Shown piece by piece: positions 23,628-33,862 of a DNA stretch of 64,000 nt. The DNA lies in assembly GCF_004791165.1 (NCBI RefSeq), contig NZ_SRUZ01000001.1:292382-356381 (forward strand), read 5' to 3'. Each line of letters opens with the position of its first letter. The stretch's first letter is position 1. This DNA is from Mesorhizobium sp. M8A.F.Ca.ET.218.01.1.1. GTDB lineage: Bacteria; Pseudomonadota; Alphaproteobacteria; Rhizobiales; Rhizobiaceae. The position numbers and the translations under genes were made by a program. Below the pieces are notes generated by a model. It saw only the letters and a list, made by a program, of their open reading frames with translations, was not told the DNA's origin and ran no database searches.

Positions 23628-24598
23628 CAGCTTTCCTGAAATACCGCGAAATCTGGCTGCTGGCGGCCATCGCCGTGCTGATCGGACTGATCTCGATGCG
23701 CTTTCCGGCCTTTGCCGACCCCGGCAACCTGCGCCAGGTGTTCAACGACACCTCGATCCTGATGATCCTGGCGCTCGGCCAGATGGTTGTCATCCTGACC
23801 CGGTCGATCGACCTGTCGATGGCCTCCAACCTGTGCTTCACCGGCATGGTGGTAGCGATGCTGAACGCGGCCCATCCGGCGATCCCGATCCCGCTGCTGG
23901 TCGTGATCGCGCTTGCCGTCGGGCTGGTGCTCGGCGCCATCAACGGCCTCTTGGTGTGGCGGCTGAACATCCCCTCGATCGTGGTGACATTGGGCACGCT
24001 GACCATCTATCGCGGCGCCACTTTCGTCATTTCGGGCGGCGCCTGGGTCAACGCCGACAAGATGAGCCCGGATTTCATCGGCTTTCAGCGCGCGGCCTTG
24101 CTTGGCATTCCGGTGCTGTCCTGGATCGCCATCCTGGTCATCGCGCTGTTCTTCGTCTTGATGACGCGTACCGCGCTCGGCCGCTCGATCTATGCCATCG
24201 GCGTCAATCCGACGGCATCGGTCTATACCGGCATCGATGTCGGGCGCACGAAATTCATCGTCTTCTGCATCTCCGGCATGATCGGTGGCCTCGCCGGCTA
24301 TCTCTGGATTTCGCGGTATGTCATCGCCTCGGTCGAGGTCGCCAACGGCTATGAGCTCAACATCATCGCCGCCTGCGTCATCGGCGGCATCTCGATCGCG
24401 GGCGGCATCGGCTCGGTCGGGGGTGCGGTGCTCGGCGCATTGTTCCTCGGCATCATCTCCAATGCGCTGCCGGTCATCAACATCTCGCCCTTCTGGCAGA
24501 TGGCGATTTCGGGCAGCGCCATCATCCTGGCCGTGGTGCTCAACGCCCGCGGCGAACGCCAAAAGGGGCGGATTATTCTGAGGAAGGCGGAGGCATGA
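23624..24598 (+). CDS. rhaP: Rhamnose ABC importer, permease 1
   Basis: 324 residues from the ATG at 23624, overlapping rhaT (ATGA). It has eight to ten membrane helices of the BPD_transp_2 family; the conserved coupling region is GRSIYAIGVNPTA, and ILTRSIDLSM marks an early helix boundary. It pairs with RhaQ. A 268-base gap full of repeat DNA separates it from rhaQ, while the other permease junctions in this operon overlap. Confidence 0.93.
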   Translation: MTAFLKYREIWLLAAIAVLIGLISMRFPAFADPGNLRQVFNDTSILMILALGQMVVILTRSIDLSMASNLCFTGMVVAMLNAAHPAIPIPLLVVIALAVGLVLGAINGLLVWRLNIPSIVVTLGTLTIYRGATFVISGGAWVNADKMSPDFIGFQRAALLGIPVLSWIAILVIALFFVLMTRTALGRSIYAIGVNPTASVYTGIDVGRTKFIVFCISGMIGGLAGYLWISRYVIASVEVANGYELNIIAACVIGGISIAGGIGSVGGAVLGALFLGIISNALPVINISPFWQMAISGSAIILAVVLNARGERQKGRIILRKAEA

Positions 24599-24616
24599 GC
24601 GGGACGTTGAAGTGCT

Positions 24617-24674
24617 CCCTTCTCCCCGTCACTATACGGGGAGAAGGTGCCGGCAGGCGGATGAGGGGCGGCGC
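24617..24674. repeat. Rhizobial intergenic palindromic repeat, copy 3
   Basis: CTTCTCCCCGTCACTATACG and the rest of its hairpin, followed by GCCGGCAGGCGGATGAGGGG. Inverted relative to copy 4 (24764-24823). Together they make a large inverted structure within the rha mRNA between rhaP and rhaQ. Confidence 0.8.
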
Positions 24675-24763
24675 TTACGGTGCAAACAGGATCGTTGCGA
24701 ATAGCAACGGTCCGATTTGCCTCGGCCGGAACTCGCCGCATACGTTGAGCACCTCCGAACATT

Positions 24764-24823
24764 GGCGCCGCCCCTCATCCGCCCTTCGGGCACCTTCTCC
24801 CCGTATAGTGACGGGGAGAAGGG
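24764..24823. repeat. Rhizobial intergenic palindromic repeat, copy 4
   Basis: GCGCCGCCCCTCATCCGCCC, GGGCACC, then the hairpin CTTCTCCCCGTATAGTGACG and GGGGAGAAGG. It is the mirror partner of copy 3, with 89 bases between them. Confidence 0.8.
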
Positions 24824-24866
24824 ACGCTCTTTGCGACGGGCAGCGCCAGCGTCTGGAGCATGCCGC

Positions 24867-25862
24867 ATGACCGATACCCCCGCCCCGCGCCACATTCCCG
24901 ACCGGCTCGACAAGCCGCTCTCTTCGGCGATCTTTTCCTGGGAAGCGCTGCTGGTCGTGGTGGCCATCGCCATCTTCGCCATCAACAGTTTCGCCTCGCC
25001 CTATTTCCTCGACCCCTATTCGCTGTCCGATCTGACCTTCAACTTTACCGAGAAGGGCCTGATCGCCTTTGCCATGGCATTGCTCATCATCTCTGGCGAG
25101 ATCGACCTGTCGGTGGCCGCCATCATCGCGCTCGCCTCGACCATGATGGGCATGGCGGTGCAGGCCGGCGCCGGCACGCCAGTGCTTGTCTTGATCGGCA
25201 TCGTCGTCGGCCTCGGCTGCGGCGCCTTCAACGGGCTGCTGGTGACGCGGCTCGGTCTGCCTTCCATCGTCGTCACCATCGGCACGATGAGCCTGTTTCG
25301 CGGCATTGCCTTCATCATCCTCGGCGACCAGGCCTACAAGGGCTATCCCGAAAGCTTCGCCTTCTTCGGCCAGGGCTACGTCTGGTGGGTGGTGTCGTTC
25401 GAACTGGTGCTCTTCCTCATCGCGGCCGTCGTCTACTGGTTCCTGCTGCACCGCACGAGTTTCGGCCGCCGTGTCTTCGCCATCGGCAACAACCCGGTCG
25501 CGGCGCAGTTTTCAGGCGTGCGCGTCGGCCGCATAAAATTCATCCTGTTCTGCCTGACCGGACTGATGTCGGGCATCGCCTCGGTGCTGATCACCTCGCG
25601 GCTCGGCTCGACCCGGCCGTCGATCGCACAGGGCTACGAACTCGAGGTGATCACCATGGTGGTGCTTGGCGGCGTCAGCATCCTTGGCGGCGCCGGCAGC
25701 ATTCTGGGCGTCGTGCTCGCCGCCTTCATCATGGGGCTGGTGACCTTCGGCCTCGGCCTGCTCAACGTGCCCGGCATCGTCATGTCGATCTTCATCGGCC
25801 TGCTCCTGATCATCGTCATCGCGCTGCCGATCGTCTGGCGGCGGCTGCGCGGGGGGCGCTGA
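24867..25862 (+). CDS. rhaQ: Rhamnose ABC importer, permease 2
   Basis: 331 residues from the ATG at 24867, with GGAG nine bases upstream; a longer frame reads back through repeat DNA and was not used. BPD_transp_2 membrane protein with [20 protein letters not shown] and the coupling motif [14 protein letters not shown]. It forms the transmembrane pore with RhaP. The stop runs into the rhaU start (TGATG). Confidence 0.93.
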   Translation: MTDTPAPRHIPDRLDKPLSSAIFSWEALLVVVAIAIFAINSFASPYFLDPYSLSDLTFNFTEKGLIAFAMALLIISGEIDLSVAAIIALASTMMGMAVQAGAGTPVLVLIGIVVGLGCGAFNGLLVTRLGLPSIVVTIGTMSLFRGIAFIILGDQAYKGYPESFAFFGQGYVWWVVSFELVLFLIAAVVYWFLLHRTSFGRRVFAIGNNPVAAQFSGVRVGRIKFILFCLTGLMSGIASVLITSRLGSTRPSIAQGYELEVITMVVLGGVSILGGAGSILGVVLAAFIMGLVTFGLGLLNVPGIVMSIFIGLLLIIVIALPIVWRRLRGGR

Positions 25863-26179
25863 TGCCGCAGAAATACGCGTTCAAGATGATGCTCAAGCCC
25901 GGGATGAAGGCTGAGTACAAAAAGCGCCATGACGAGATCTGGCCATCACTGGTCGCGCTGCTGAAGCAGGCCGGCATCTCCGACTACTCGATCCATCTCG
26001 ACGACGAGACGAACATCCTGTTCGGCGTGCTGTGGCGGCGCGATGGTCACGGCATGGCCGATCTGCCGAAGCATCCTGTGATGCAGCGCTGGTGGGCCCA
26101 TATGGCCGACATCATGGAGACGAAACCGGACAACGAACCAGTGGCCGTTGCGCTGGAAATAATGTTCCATATGGAATGA
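25862..26179 (+). CDS. rhaU: L-rhamnose mutarotase
   Basis: 105 residues, a typical length. It interconverts the anomers of rhamnose so that the isomerase receives the correct form. The pattern [10 protein letters not shown] contains the conserved His (His23, matching E. coli RhaM His22), and [10 protein letters not shown] is the usual C-terminal signature. It overlaps rhaQ by one base and rhaK by four bases, so translation is coupled. Confidence 0.93.
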   Translation: MPQKYAFKMMLKPGMKAEYKKRHDEIWPSLVALLKQAGISDYSIHLDDETNILFGVLWRRDGHGMADLPKHPVMQRWWAHMADIMETKPDNEPVAVALEIMFHME

Positions 26180-27552
26180 GCGCGATCCGCCACGTCGCCG
26201 TCATCGATATCGGCAAGACCAACGCCAAGGTGGCGCTGGTCGATCTCGCCACATTGAGCGAGGTGGCGCTGCGCCGGGTGGCGAACGCGCCGTTGCGGCA
26301 AGCGCCCTACCCGCATCACGATGTCGAAGCGCTGTGGGCGTTCATCCTCGACAGCCTTGCCGACCTCAACCGCGAACAGCGCATCGACGCCATCTCGATC
26401 ACCACCCATGGCGCGACCGGCGTGCTGGTCGATGCCTCCGGCGAACTCGTGCTGCCGGTTCTCGACTATGAATTCGGCGGCCCCGATGAACTCGCGGCTG
26501 ACTATGACGCGATCCGCCCGCCTTTCGCCGAGACCGGCACGCCGCGCCTGCCGCTCGGCCTCAATCTCGGTGCGCAATTCTTCTGGCAGCAGCAAAGTTT
26601 CCCGACGGAGTTTGCCCGAGCCGCCGCGATGCTGATGTACCCGCAATACTGGGCGCTGCGCCTGACCGGCGTCGCCGCCAACGAGGTGACGTCGCTCGGC
26701 TGCCACACCGATCTGTGGAACCCCTGGACAGCGGATTTTTCGGCGCTGGTCGACCGGCTGGGCTGGCGCGACCTGATGGCGCCCGTGCGGCCGGCCAGGG
26801 ACCGCCTTGGCCCGATCCTGCCCGTGCTTGCGCAGCGCACCGGGCTCGATCCTCAAACGCCCGTCTTTTGCGGCCTGCACGATTCCAACGCCTCCCTGTT
26901 GCCGCATCTCCTGTCCGACGCACCGCCCTTCTCAGTGGTCTCGACCGGCACATGGGTGGTATCGATGGCGGTCGGCGGCAAGGCGGTGGCGCTCGACCCG
27001 GCAAGGGATACGCTGGTCAACGTCAACGCGCTGGGCAACCCCGTGCCCTCGGCGCGTTTCATGGGCGGCCGGGAATTCTCGCTGCTGACCGAAGGCGCGG
27101 CGCAGGACTGGAGCGACAGCGACGTCGCCGCCGTGCTGGCGCGCAAGACATTACTGTTGCCTTCGACCCAGCAGGGCTCGGGGCCGTTTCCGCATCATGC
27201 GGCCGCATGGCGCAAGGGCGAAGCCATCCCTCCCGGCCAGCGCTTTGCCGCCATCTCCTTCTATCTGGCGCTGATGACCGCCACTTGCCTCGACCTCATC
27301 GGCGGAGATGGCCCAACGACGGTCGAGGGACCCTTTGCCCGCAACCAATTGTTCACGCGGATGCTCGCCGCGAGCACTGGCCGCGCGGTCATCGCATCGG
27401 AAGCCGCGACCGGCACCAGCATCGGGGCCGCCCTGCTGGCATCGGATCAGGGAACGGCCCAGGGCAAGAGCCAGACACGAGAGCCGCCGGCCGATCCGGC
27501 CTGGGCGGAGTATGCGCGCGCGTGGCGAGCAGCGGTCGAGGCAGTTGGCTGA
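26176..27552 (+). CDS. rhaK: Rhamnulokinase/sugar kinase of the rhamnose operon
   Basis: 458 residues from the ATG at 26176, overlapping rhaU (ATGA). FGGY kinase with the N-terminal phosphate motif [11 protein letters not shown] and the STGTWV motif in the second lobe. It phosphorylates the sugar before aldolase cleavage. Known in R. leguminosarum: RhaK is also needed for uptake by the ABC transporter, an unusual link of kinase and importer. It is the last gene of the operon and converges tail-to-tail with a decayed racemase gene. Confidence 0.92.
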   Translation: MSAIRHVAVIDIGKTNAKVALVDLATLSEVALRRVANAPLRQAPYPHHDVEALWAFILDSLADLNREQRIDAISITTHGATGVLVDASGELVLPVLDYEFGGPDELAADYDAIRPPFAETGTPRLPLGLNLGAQFFWQQQSFPTEFARAAAMLMYPQYWALRLTGVAANEVTSLGCHTDLWNPWTADFSALVDRLGWRDLMAPVRPARDRLGPILPVLAQRTGLDPQTPVFCGLHDSNASLLPHLLSDAPPFSVVSTGTWVVSMAVGGKAVALDPARDTLVNVNALGNPVPSARFMGGREFSLLTEGAAQDWSDSDVAAVLARKTLLLPSTQQGSGPFPHHAAAWRKGEAIPPGQRFAAISFYLALMTATCLDLIGGDGPTTVEGPFARNQLFTRMLAASTGRAVIASEAATGTSIGAALLASDQGTAQGKSQTREPPADPAWAEYARAWRAAVEAVG

Positions 27553-27767
27553 TCAGAGGATCCGCTTGCCGAAGGCCGACATGACGAAATTGACCGCGTC
27601 GATTCGGCGACACCGCCGCGCGGCATGGCGCGCGCCACTTGCGGCATGCCGCACATACCCTTGGTGACGCCGAACACCTTGATATCAGACAGCGCGCAGC
27701 GCTCGACGATGGTGCGCGCGTTGCGCTCAATGCGGCCAAGGTCGATGGCGACTTGCGGGCCCGACAT
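27553..27767 (-). pseudogene. Deleted remnant of an alanine-racemase-family gene
   Basis: The ATG at 27767 is one base beyond the stop of the D-amino-acid dehydrogenase gene. The first 50 residues are a clear PLP-barrel racemase start (VAIDLGRIERNARTIVE, then VFGVTKGMCG, whose Lys would bind PLP). After MPQVARAM the sequence ceases to match. In another frame it reads RIDAVNFVMSAFGKRIL and stop, which could be the original C-terminus. So most of the roughly 350-residue enzyme is missing. Inference: an internal deletion left the two ends joined. Confidence 0.65.
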
Positions 27768-27768
27768 T

Positions 27769-29019
27769 TTATCCCCTGTAGACCAGTCCCTGCGGATCGA
27801 TCTCCGGCTTGCGGCCGGCAACGAGGTCGGCGAGGAATTTTCCCGAACCGCAGGCCATGGTCCAGCCGACATGGCCGTGGCCTGTGTCGAGATAAAGGTT
27901 GCGGTATTTCGCCTGGCCGATGACCGGCACCGAGTTCGGCATCATTGGCCGCAAACCGGCCCACAGCTCCGCCTTCTTCTCGTCGAAGGCGCCGGGGAAC
28001 AGGTCCTTGCCGGTCCTGAACATGGTGGCAAAGTCGCTGGGCTTGTGGGTGCGGTCGAAGCCGGTGAATTCTGCGGTCGAAGCCAACCGCAATCGATTGC
28101 CAAGGCGCGAATAGGCCATCAGCTGGTCCTCGTCGGCGCCGCCCATGGTCGGGCCCTTGCTCTCGTCTTCCAGGGGAATCGTCGCCGTATAACCTTTCAC
28201 GGGATAGACCGGCAGGTCGATGCCGTAGCGACGGCCGAGCAGCCCACTTTCCGGACCCATCGATAGGACGACGGCGTCACCGGTGACGGGTCCGGCCGAG
28301 GTCATCACGGCGCGCACCCGGTCGCCCTCGATGTCGAAGCCCTCGACCGTGGTGCCGTAGCGAAACCTCACGCCGAGCTTTTCGGCGGCATAGGCGGCCA
28401 GATTTTCCACGAACTGCCGAGAATCGCCCGTCTGGTCGATCGGCGAATAGACGCCGCCGGCGATCTTTTCCTTGACGCCTGCAAGGCCCGGTTCCAGTTC
28501 GACCAGCCGATCGCGGCCGACGATCTCGATCGGCAGGCCATGCTCGGCCAGATAGCGATAATTGTCGGTGCCAGTGTCGAGGCTGTGCTGCGAGCGGAAG
28601 AAATACAGGATGCCCTTCTTGCGCTCGTCATAATGGATGCCGGTGTCACTGGAGATGGCATTGATGCAGTCGCGCGAATAGAGCGCGAGCCGCAGCTTGA
28701 CCTGGCTGTTGGCGCGCAGGCGGGCCACCGTGCACTGGCGCAAGAAGCGCAGACTCCAAGCGAGGAAATAGGGATCGAAGCGCAGCCGCACCTTGATGCC
28801 GAGATCATGATTGTAGAGCCCGCGCAGGAACGTCTTAAGTGCCGCCGGCGAGGCCCAGGCGGTGGCGTCGCCCGGAGACACCAGCCCGGCATTCGACTGG
28901 CTGGTGCCCCGCCCCGGCGCCGGATGGCGCTCGATCACGGTGACCTCGTGGCCGTCGGCGGCCAGGTAATAGGCGGCCGCCGTACCGACGACGCCGGCTC
29001 CAAGCACCGTTATCTTCAT
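27769..29019 (-). CDS. dadA: D-amino-acid dehydrogenase
   Basis: 416 residues from the ATG at 29019. N-terminal FAD-binding Rossmann motif VLGAGVVGTAAAYYLA, the DAO-family body, and a C-terminal GHGHVGWTMACGSG FAD contact. It oxidises D-amino acids such as D-alanine at the membrane to keto acids. Its partner racemase gene directly downstream is broken (27553-27767), so the usual L-to-D conversion step would need another enzyme. The symbol is given on family grounds; several paralogues exist in rhizobia. Confidence 0.85.
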   Translation of the reverse strand: MKITVLGAGVVGTAAAYYLAADGHEVTVIERHPAPGRGTSQSNAGLVSPGDATAWASPAALKTFLRGLYNHDLGIKVRLRFDPYFLAWSLRFLRQCTVARLRANSQVKLRLALYSRDCINAISSDTGIHYDERKKGILYFFRSQHSLDTGTDNYRYLAEHGLPIEIVGRDRLVELEPGLAGVKEKIAGGVYSPIDQTGDSRQFVENLAAYAAEKLGVRFRYGTTVEGFDIEGDRVRAVMTSAGPVTGDAVVLSMGPESGLLGRRYGIDLPVYPVKGYTATIPLEDESKGPTMGGADEDQLMAYSRLGNRLRLASTAEFTGFDRTHKPSDFATMFRTGKDLFPGAFDEKKAELWAGLRPMMPNSVPVIGQAKYRNLYLDTGHGHVGWTMACGSGKFLADLVAGRKPEIDPQGLVYRG

Positions 29020-29120
29020 GCCATCCCCCAAAGCTGTTCGCGACGTCGCCTCCACGCCTCGTCGCGAATGCTTCCATAGCGCGTCGACACGCGCCTTGCG
29101 AGCCCTTGGAGCAAGCGCGC

Positions 29121-30116
29121 TCAGCCCCGTGCGGAGTTCTTGCTGGTCAAGATGCGCTCCCAGGCCAGCGCGTCATTGACGATCTGGTCGAGATCGTCGC
29201 GCTGCGGAGTCCAGCCGAGTTCGGATCGGGCGAGATCGGAATTGGCGACCACCGCCGCGGCATCGCCGGGACGCCGGTCGCCCATCCTGACCTCGAAATC
29301 ATGACCGTAGGCGCGGCGCACGCTGTCGATCACTTCGAGCACCGAATAGCCGTGGCTGTAGCCGCAATTGGCGACGAGGCTGGCGCCGCCGGCGCGTAGC
29401 CGCTGCAAGGCAAGGCGATGCGCGGCAGCCAGATCGCTGACATGGATGTAGTCGCGCATGCAGGTGCCGTCGGGCGTCGGATAATCGGTGCCGAAGACCT
29501 GCATGAACGGGCGCTTGCCGAGCGCGGTCTCACAGGCGACCTTGATCAGGTGGGTGGCGCCTGGGGTGGACTGGCCGGTGCGGCCCTTCGGGTCGGCGCC
29601 GGCGACGTTGAAATAGCGCAGCGCCGTGTAGCGGATGTCGTGCGCAAGGCCCGCGTCGCGCAGCATCCACTCGCTCATCAGCTTGGACAGGCCATAGGGC
29701 GATTCGGGCGCCAGGCGGGCATCCTCGCGCACCGGTTCCAGGCCGGCGCCGCCATAGACGGCGGCTGTCGAGGAAAAGATGAAGTTCGGCACGCCTTCGC
29801 GCACCGCGGTTTCGATCAGCGTGCGGGTCTTCGAGGTGTTGTTCTCGTAGTAGGCGAGCGGGTCGGCGACCGATTCCGGCACCACGATGGAGCCGGCGAA
29901 ATGGATGATCGCGTCGACCTTGTTCTCCCTGATCACCGAGCCGACCAATTCCTTGTCGGCGACATCGCCGACGACCAGCTTCGCCTCCGGCGCCACTGCC
30001 CATTCGAAGCCGGTGGAAAGGCGGTCGAGAACGACCACGCTTTCGCCCGCATCCAGCAATTCCCAGACCATATGGCTGCCGATATAGCCGGCGCCACCTG
30101 TCACCAAAACCGTCAT
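29121..30116 (-). CDS. galE: UDP-glucose 4-epimerase
   Basis: 331 residues. Short-chain dehydrogenase fold with NAD motif GGAGYIGSH at residues 7-15, a Ser in FSSTAAVYG, and catalytic YGLSK. GTRYNVAG-type family features are present as [10 protein letters not shown]. It interconverts UDP-glucose and UDP-galactose for surface polysaccharides or galactose use. It stands alone between dadA and the divergent hemA region. Confidence 0.92.
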   Translation of the reverse strand: MTVLVTGGAGYIGSHMVWELLDAGESVVVLDRLSTGFEWAVAPEAKLVVGDVADKELVGSVIRENKVDAIIHFAGSIVVPESVADPLAYYENNTSKTRTLIETAVREGVPNFIFSSTAAVYGGAGLEPVREDARLAPESPYGLSKLMSEWMLRDAGLAHDIRYTALRYFNVAGADPKGRTGQSTPGATHLIKVACETALGKRPFMQVFGTDYPTPDGTCMRDYIHVSDLAAAHRLALQRLRAGGASLVANCGYSHGYSVLEVIDSVRRAYGHDFEVRMGDRRPGDAAAVVANSDLARSELGWTPQRDDLDQIVNDALAWERILTSKNSARG

Positions 30117-30395
30117 CCAAATCCTCGCTTACCCAAGATTTATCGGAAACTGTCTCAACAACCGCCTTACTGGAAAGTCTACCGTCTGCCCATTAAAACC
30201 CAAGGTAACCAGCGTTCACTTGATGTGGCATCGTGCGGAAACAAAAGTGAACCAAAGAGCGTGCCACGGATTGGGAATAGGCCACGATCCGCCATCGTTA
30301 GGAACAGGTCCGGGGCGTGGCATTTTGACCAAATCGGTCCGGTGGACGACCAAAAGACCAATGATTATGATCCCGCGCAAAATTGGGAAGCCGAC
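30117..30395. promoter_or_regulatory. Divergent region of galE and hemA
   Basis: 279 bases. It must hold both promoters. I see no perfect FNR/FixK box (TTGAT-N4-ATCAA) and no clear hexamer pair, although TTGACC occurs once within 75 bases of the hemA start. Nothing else is supportable. Confidence 0.3.
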
Positions 30396-31673
30396 ATGAA
30401 TTATCAGCGTTTCTTCGAGGACGCGATCGACCAGCTCCATGCCGAGCGTCGCTACCGCGTCTTCGCCGACCTCGAGCGCATCGCGGGCAGGTTTCCGCGC
30501 GCCATCTGGCGTTCCAACGGCCGCGCCGAGGAAATCACCGTCTGGTGCTCCAACGACTATCTTGGCATGGGCCAGCACGCCGACGTCATCGCCGCGTTCC
30601 AGAGCGCGGCCGGCAAGATGGGCTCTGGCGCCGGCGGCACCCGCAACATTTCCGGCACGTCCAACCCGTTGGTCGAACTCGAGCATGAGCTGGCCGACCT
30701 GCACGGCAAGGAAGCCGCCCTGGTCTTCACCTCCGGTTTCGTCTCCAACGAAGCCTCGATCTCGACCATCGCACGGCTTTTGCCCAATTGCCTGATCATC
30801 TCGGACGAGCTGAACCATGCCTCGATGATCGAAGGCGTGCGGCGCTCGGGCGCCGAGAAGAAGATCTTCCGCCACAATGACGTCGCGCATCTGGAAAGCC
30901 TTTTGCAGACGGCCGGGCGCGAACGTGCCAAGCTGATCGTCTTCGAAAGCGTCTATTCGATGGATGGCGACATCGCACCGATCAAGGAGATCGTCGAGTT
31001 GGCCGAGCGCTACAACGCCATGACCTATATCGACGAGGTCCATGCCGTGGGCATGTACGGGCCGCGCGGCGGCGGCATCACCGAGCGCGAGGGCCTCGCC
31101 GACCGCATCGACATCATCGAGGGCACGCTGGCCAAGGCCTTCGGCACGCTGGGCGGCTACATCACCGGCACCAGTGCCGTCATCGACGCGGTGCGCTCCT
31201 ATGCGCCGGGCTTCATCTTCACCACCGCGCTGCCGCCGGCCATCGCCGCCGCGGCCACCACGTCGATCCGTCACCTGAAGCGCTCACAGGCCGAACGCGA
31301 CGCCCAGCAGCAGCAGGCGGGCCGAACCAAGCAGATCCTGTCCGCCGCCGGTCTGCCGGTGATGGAATCGCCGACCCACATCGTGCCGGTGCTGGTCGGC
31401 GATCCGGAACTCTGCAAGATGGCCAGTGACCGCCTGCTCGGCGTGCACGGCCTCTACATCCAGCCGATCAACTACCCGACCGTCCCGCGCGGCACCGAGC
31501 GGCTGCGCATCACGCCGACGCCATTCCATTCGGATGCGCTGATCGCCGAACTTCAGGACGCGCTGGTCGAAACCTGGGACGCGCTCGGCATCCCCTACGG
31601 TTCGGCGGGACGGCCGGCCGTCGCGAAAAGCGACCGGATCATTCCGCTGCTGGTGCCCAAGTCGGGCGGGTGA
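30396..31673 (+). CDS. hemA: 5-aminolevulinate synthase
   Basis: 425 residues from the ATG at 30396, with GGGAAG upstream; the open frame extends further but has no better start. It condenses glycine and succinyl-CoA to 5-aminolevulinate, the first haem step of alphaproteobacteria. The N-terminus [20 protein letters not shown] and Gly-rich [12 protein letters not shown] are typical. The PLP lysine is in [11 protein letters not shown], and [11 protein letters not shown] holds the cofactor Asp. Haem supply matters for symbiotic respiration. Confidence 0.96.
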   Translation: MNYQRFFEDAIDQLHAERRYRVFADLERIAGRFPRAIWRSNGRAEEITVWCSNDYLGMGQHADVIAAFQSAAGKMGSGAGGTRNISGTSNPLVELEHELADLHGKEAALVFTSGFVSNEASISTIARLLPNCLIISDELNHASMIEGVRRSGAEKKIFRHNDVAHLESLLQTAGRERAKLIVFESVYSMDGDIAPIKEIVELAERYNAMTYIDEVHAVGMYGPRGGGITEREGLADRIDIIEGTLAKAFGTLGGYITGTSAVIDAVRSYAPGFIFTTALPPAIAAAATTSIRHLKRSQAERDAQQQQAGRTKQILSAAGLPVMESPTHIVPVLVGDPELCKMASDRLLGVHGLYIQPINYPTVPRGTERLRITPTPFHSDALIAELQDALVETWDALGIPYGSAGRPAVAKSDRIIPLLVPKSGG

Positions 31674-31714
31674 AGGCGAGCTTTGTCACCCTCTCGCCGT
31701 CATTAGAACCGCAG

Positions 31715-31772
31715 CGCTGCCCCTCATTGTCCCGCCGGACATTTCTCCCCGTATAGTGACGGGGAGAAAGAG
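31715..31772. repeat. Rhizobial intergenic palindromic repeat, copy 5
   Basis: GCTGCCCCTCAT, then ATTTCTCCCCGTATAGTGAC and GGGGAGAAA. Mirror partner of copy 6. It lies between convergent hemA and the aminotransferase gene. Confidence 0.75.
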
Positions 31773-31835
31773 GCTGTCGCGGAGAGTTTCGCCAATCGCA
31801 AGCGTTGCAGAACAGGCGCCGGCGTTGCGGCCAGC

Positions 31836-31893
31836 CTTCTTCTCCTCGTCACTATACGGGGAGAAGGTGCCGGCAGGCGGATGAGGGGCGACG
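31836..31893. repeat. Rhizobial intergenic palindromic repeat, copy 6
   Basis: CTTCTTCTCCTCGTCACTAT, ACGGGGAGAAGG and GGCAGGCGGATGAGGGGC. Opposite in direction to copy 5 at the convergent gene end, where the hairpins could serve as a two-way transcript end. Confidence 0.75.
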
Positions 31894-31915
31894 CTAACCT
31901 ATAAAGCAAGCAGCC

Positions 31916-33082
31916 TCAAACCGTCTTCATCCAGCCCGCCAGCCTGTGGGCCGCTTCCTCGAGCTGGTCCAGCCTCCGGTGGAAGCACAGCCTCAAAAAC
32001 GCTTCGCCACCCGGGCCGAAGGCGGTGCCGGGTGCCAGGCCGACATTGGCCTTGTCGACGATGTCGAAGGCAGCGCTGCGTGAATCGGTGATCCCGTCGA
32101 CCGTGAAGAACAGGTAGAAGGCGCCCTGCGGCACGGTGAACCGCGCCTTGCCGGTTTCGCCGAGAATGCCGCAGACCAGGTCGCGGGCCTTTCTCGCCCG
32201 CTCCACCTGTTCGGCGACGAAGGCATCGCCCTCGTCGAGCGCCGCGATCGCGCCGCGCTGCATGAACTGGGCGACGCCCGAGTTGGAATACTGGATCAGG
32301 TTCTCGAACACCTGCTGCAGGCTTGGATGCGTCTTGACCCAGCCGACCCGCCAGCCGGTCATCGCCCAGTTCTTGGAGAAACTGTTGACGAACAGGATGC
32401 GGTCTTCCGCCTCCGCGATGTCGAGGAAGGACGGCGCGCGGCCGTGACCATAGTGAAACAGCGAATAGATCTCGTCGGCGATGATCCACAGGCCCTTGGC
32501 GCGAGCGAGATCGAGGATCGCCCGCAAGGTCTCATGGTCGGCGGTCCAGCCGGTCGGATTGGACGGCGTGTTGATGAACAGCACCTTCGTGCGCGGTGTG
32601 ACCGCCGCCGCGATCTTCTCGACGTCGCATGACCAGCCATTTCCGGAATGGTCGAGCGTGACCGGCACCGGCACGGCCCCCGCGATCGCGGCGGCGGCGT
32701 CGAAATTCGGCCAGGCGGGCGACAGATAGATCACTTCATCGCCGGCGCCCGCAAGCGCGTCGAGCGCCAGCTGGATGGCATGCATGCCGGAGCCGGTGAC
32801 GATGAATTGCTCCTCGGGGAAGGTCTTGCCGAAGTGCCTGGCGTAGTAACGCGCCAGCGCCTGCCTCAGATCGGGAATGCCCCTCTGCCAGGTGTAGAAC
32901 GTCTCGCCGCCGGCCAGCGCCTTCGACGCGGCATCGGTGATGAAGGACGGCGTCGGCAGGTCGCCCTCGCCGGCCCAGAGCGGGATCAGGCCTTCGCGCA
33001 ATCTGCCGTAGTTGACGACGGCGACGATACCGCTTTCAGGCGCGGCCAGGGCCTCGGGGCGCAGGGTCTGGATCAGGGTCAT
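31916..33082 (-). CDS. PLP-dependent class I/II aminotransferase
   Basis: 388 residues. Fold type I aminotransferase with the PLP-binding NSFSKNWAMTGWRVGW (Lys in SFSK), substrate motif NTPSNPTG and Asp in IADEIYSLF. Close family members act on aspartate or other amino acids, but specificity cannot be read from the sequence. It follows mscL on the same strand, with a strong terminator between them, so it probably has its own promoter. Confidence 0.85.
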   Translation of the reverse strand: MTLIQTLRPEALAAPESGIVAVVNYGRLREGLIPLWAGEGDLPTPSFITDAASKALAGGETFYTWQRGIPDLRQALARYYARHFGKTFPEEQFIVTGSGMHAIQLALDALAGAGDEVIYLSPAWPNFDAAAAIAGAVPVPVTLDHSGNGWSCDVEKIAAAVTPRTKVLFINTPSNPTGWTADHETLRAILDLARAKGLWIIADEIYSLFHYGHGRAPSFLDIAEAEDRILFVNSFSKNWAMTGWRVGWVKTHPSLQQVFENLIQYSNSGVAQFMQRGAIAALDEGDAFVAEQVERARKARDLVCGILGETGKARFTVPQGAFYLFFTVDGITDSRSAAFDIVDKANVGLAPGTAFGPGGEAFLRLCFHRRLDQLEEAAHRLAGWMKTV

Positions 33083-33139
33083 TGGGCAGGTCCGTTGTCT
33101 CGGGCGTTCGTAAGGGCTGCTTACCAGATACGAAAACAG

Positions 33140-33169
33140 AAAACCCCGGCCGCGAACGACCGGGGTTTT
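33140..33169 (-). terminator. Rho-independent terminator after mscL
   Basis: AAAACCCCGG and CCGGGGTTTT form a perfect 10-base stem around CCGCGAACGA. In the mscL direction it ends in TTTT. It lies 23 bases after the mscL stop. Confidence 0.85.
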
Positions 33170-33191
33170 GGTCCAGAAGAACCGTATCCGT

Positions 33192-33614
33192 CTATCGCCT
33201 GGCCAGCAAATCGCGGATTTCGGTCAGAAGCTGTACATCGGCGGGGGGCGGCGCGGCCGCCGGCGCCGGCTTTTCTTTTTCCAGGCGCCTGCGCATGTTG
33301 TTCACGGCCTTGACCATGAGGAAGATGATGAAGGCGAGGATGATGAAATTCAGCACCACGGTGATGAAGCTGCCATAGGCGAAAACAGCCCCTTGCTTCT
33401 TGGCGTCCGCCAGCGAGGTGGCGTTGACGGCCGAGGAAAGCCCAAAGAAGTAGTTGTTGAAGTCCAAACCGCCAAAAATCGCGCCGACAATCGGCATGAT
33501 GATGTCGTTGACCAGGGAATCGACGATCTTGGAAAAGGCAGCGCCGATGATGACGCCGACGGCCAAGTCCATCACGTTACCCTTGGAAATGAATTCCTGG
33601 AATTCTTTCAGCAT
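33192..33614 (-). CDS. mscL: Large-conductance mechanosensitive channel
   Basis: 140 residues from the ATG at 33614 with a GGAGGG-type site nearby. The N-terminal helix [20 protein letters not shown] and first membrane span [20 protein letters not shown] are MscL hallmarks, as is the second span [19 protein letters not shown]. The cytoplasmic tail is Pro/Ala rich. It forms a homopentameric pore that opens on osmotic downshock. Confidence 0.95.
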   Translation of the reverse strand: MLKEFQEFISKGNVMDLAVGVIIGAAFSKIVDSLVNDIIMPIVGAIFGGLDFNNYFFGLSSAVNATSLADAKKQGAVFAYGSFITVVLNFIILAFIIFLMVKAVNNMRRRLEKEKPAPAAAPPPADVQLLTEIRDLLARR

Positions 33615-33862
33615 TCGACCCTCCTTGTCATGGCGGGCCGCACAGCCGTCCCATCCCTGCGGCACCGACCCGGCGACACCATAACAAAAACCTTGGGTTG
33701 CACCATCGGCTAAAAGAAGAAAGCAACCGCTTTCTCCTTACCCTGGGGCAGCCGCGGAAATCATGGCCCGCATGCGCCGAAAGCCGTGATGGACTTGGCG
33801 CCCAAGCTGTGATTGCGTCTGACCGGCCAGGTTAAAATCGGCACAGGGAGGATCTTGCCGGC

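Noticed and set aside
30117..30395. Possible FNR/FixK box upstream of hemA
   Set aside because: TTGATGTGGCATCG matches only the left half of the box; the right half is wrong.
16326..31900. CRISPR-like array from repeated hairpins
   Set aside because: The repeats are dispersed single or paired copies without regular spacers; they are intergenic palindromic elements.
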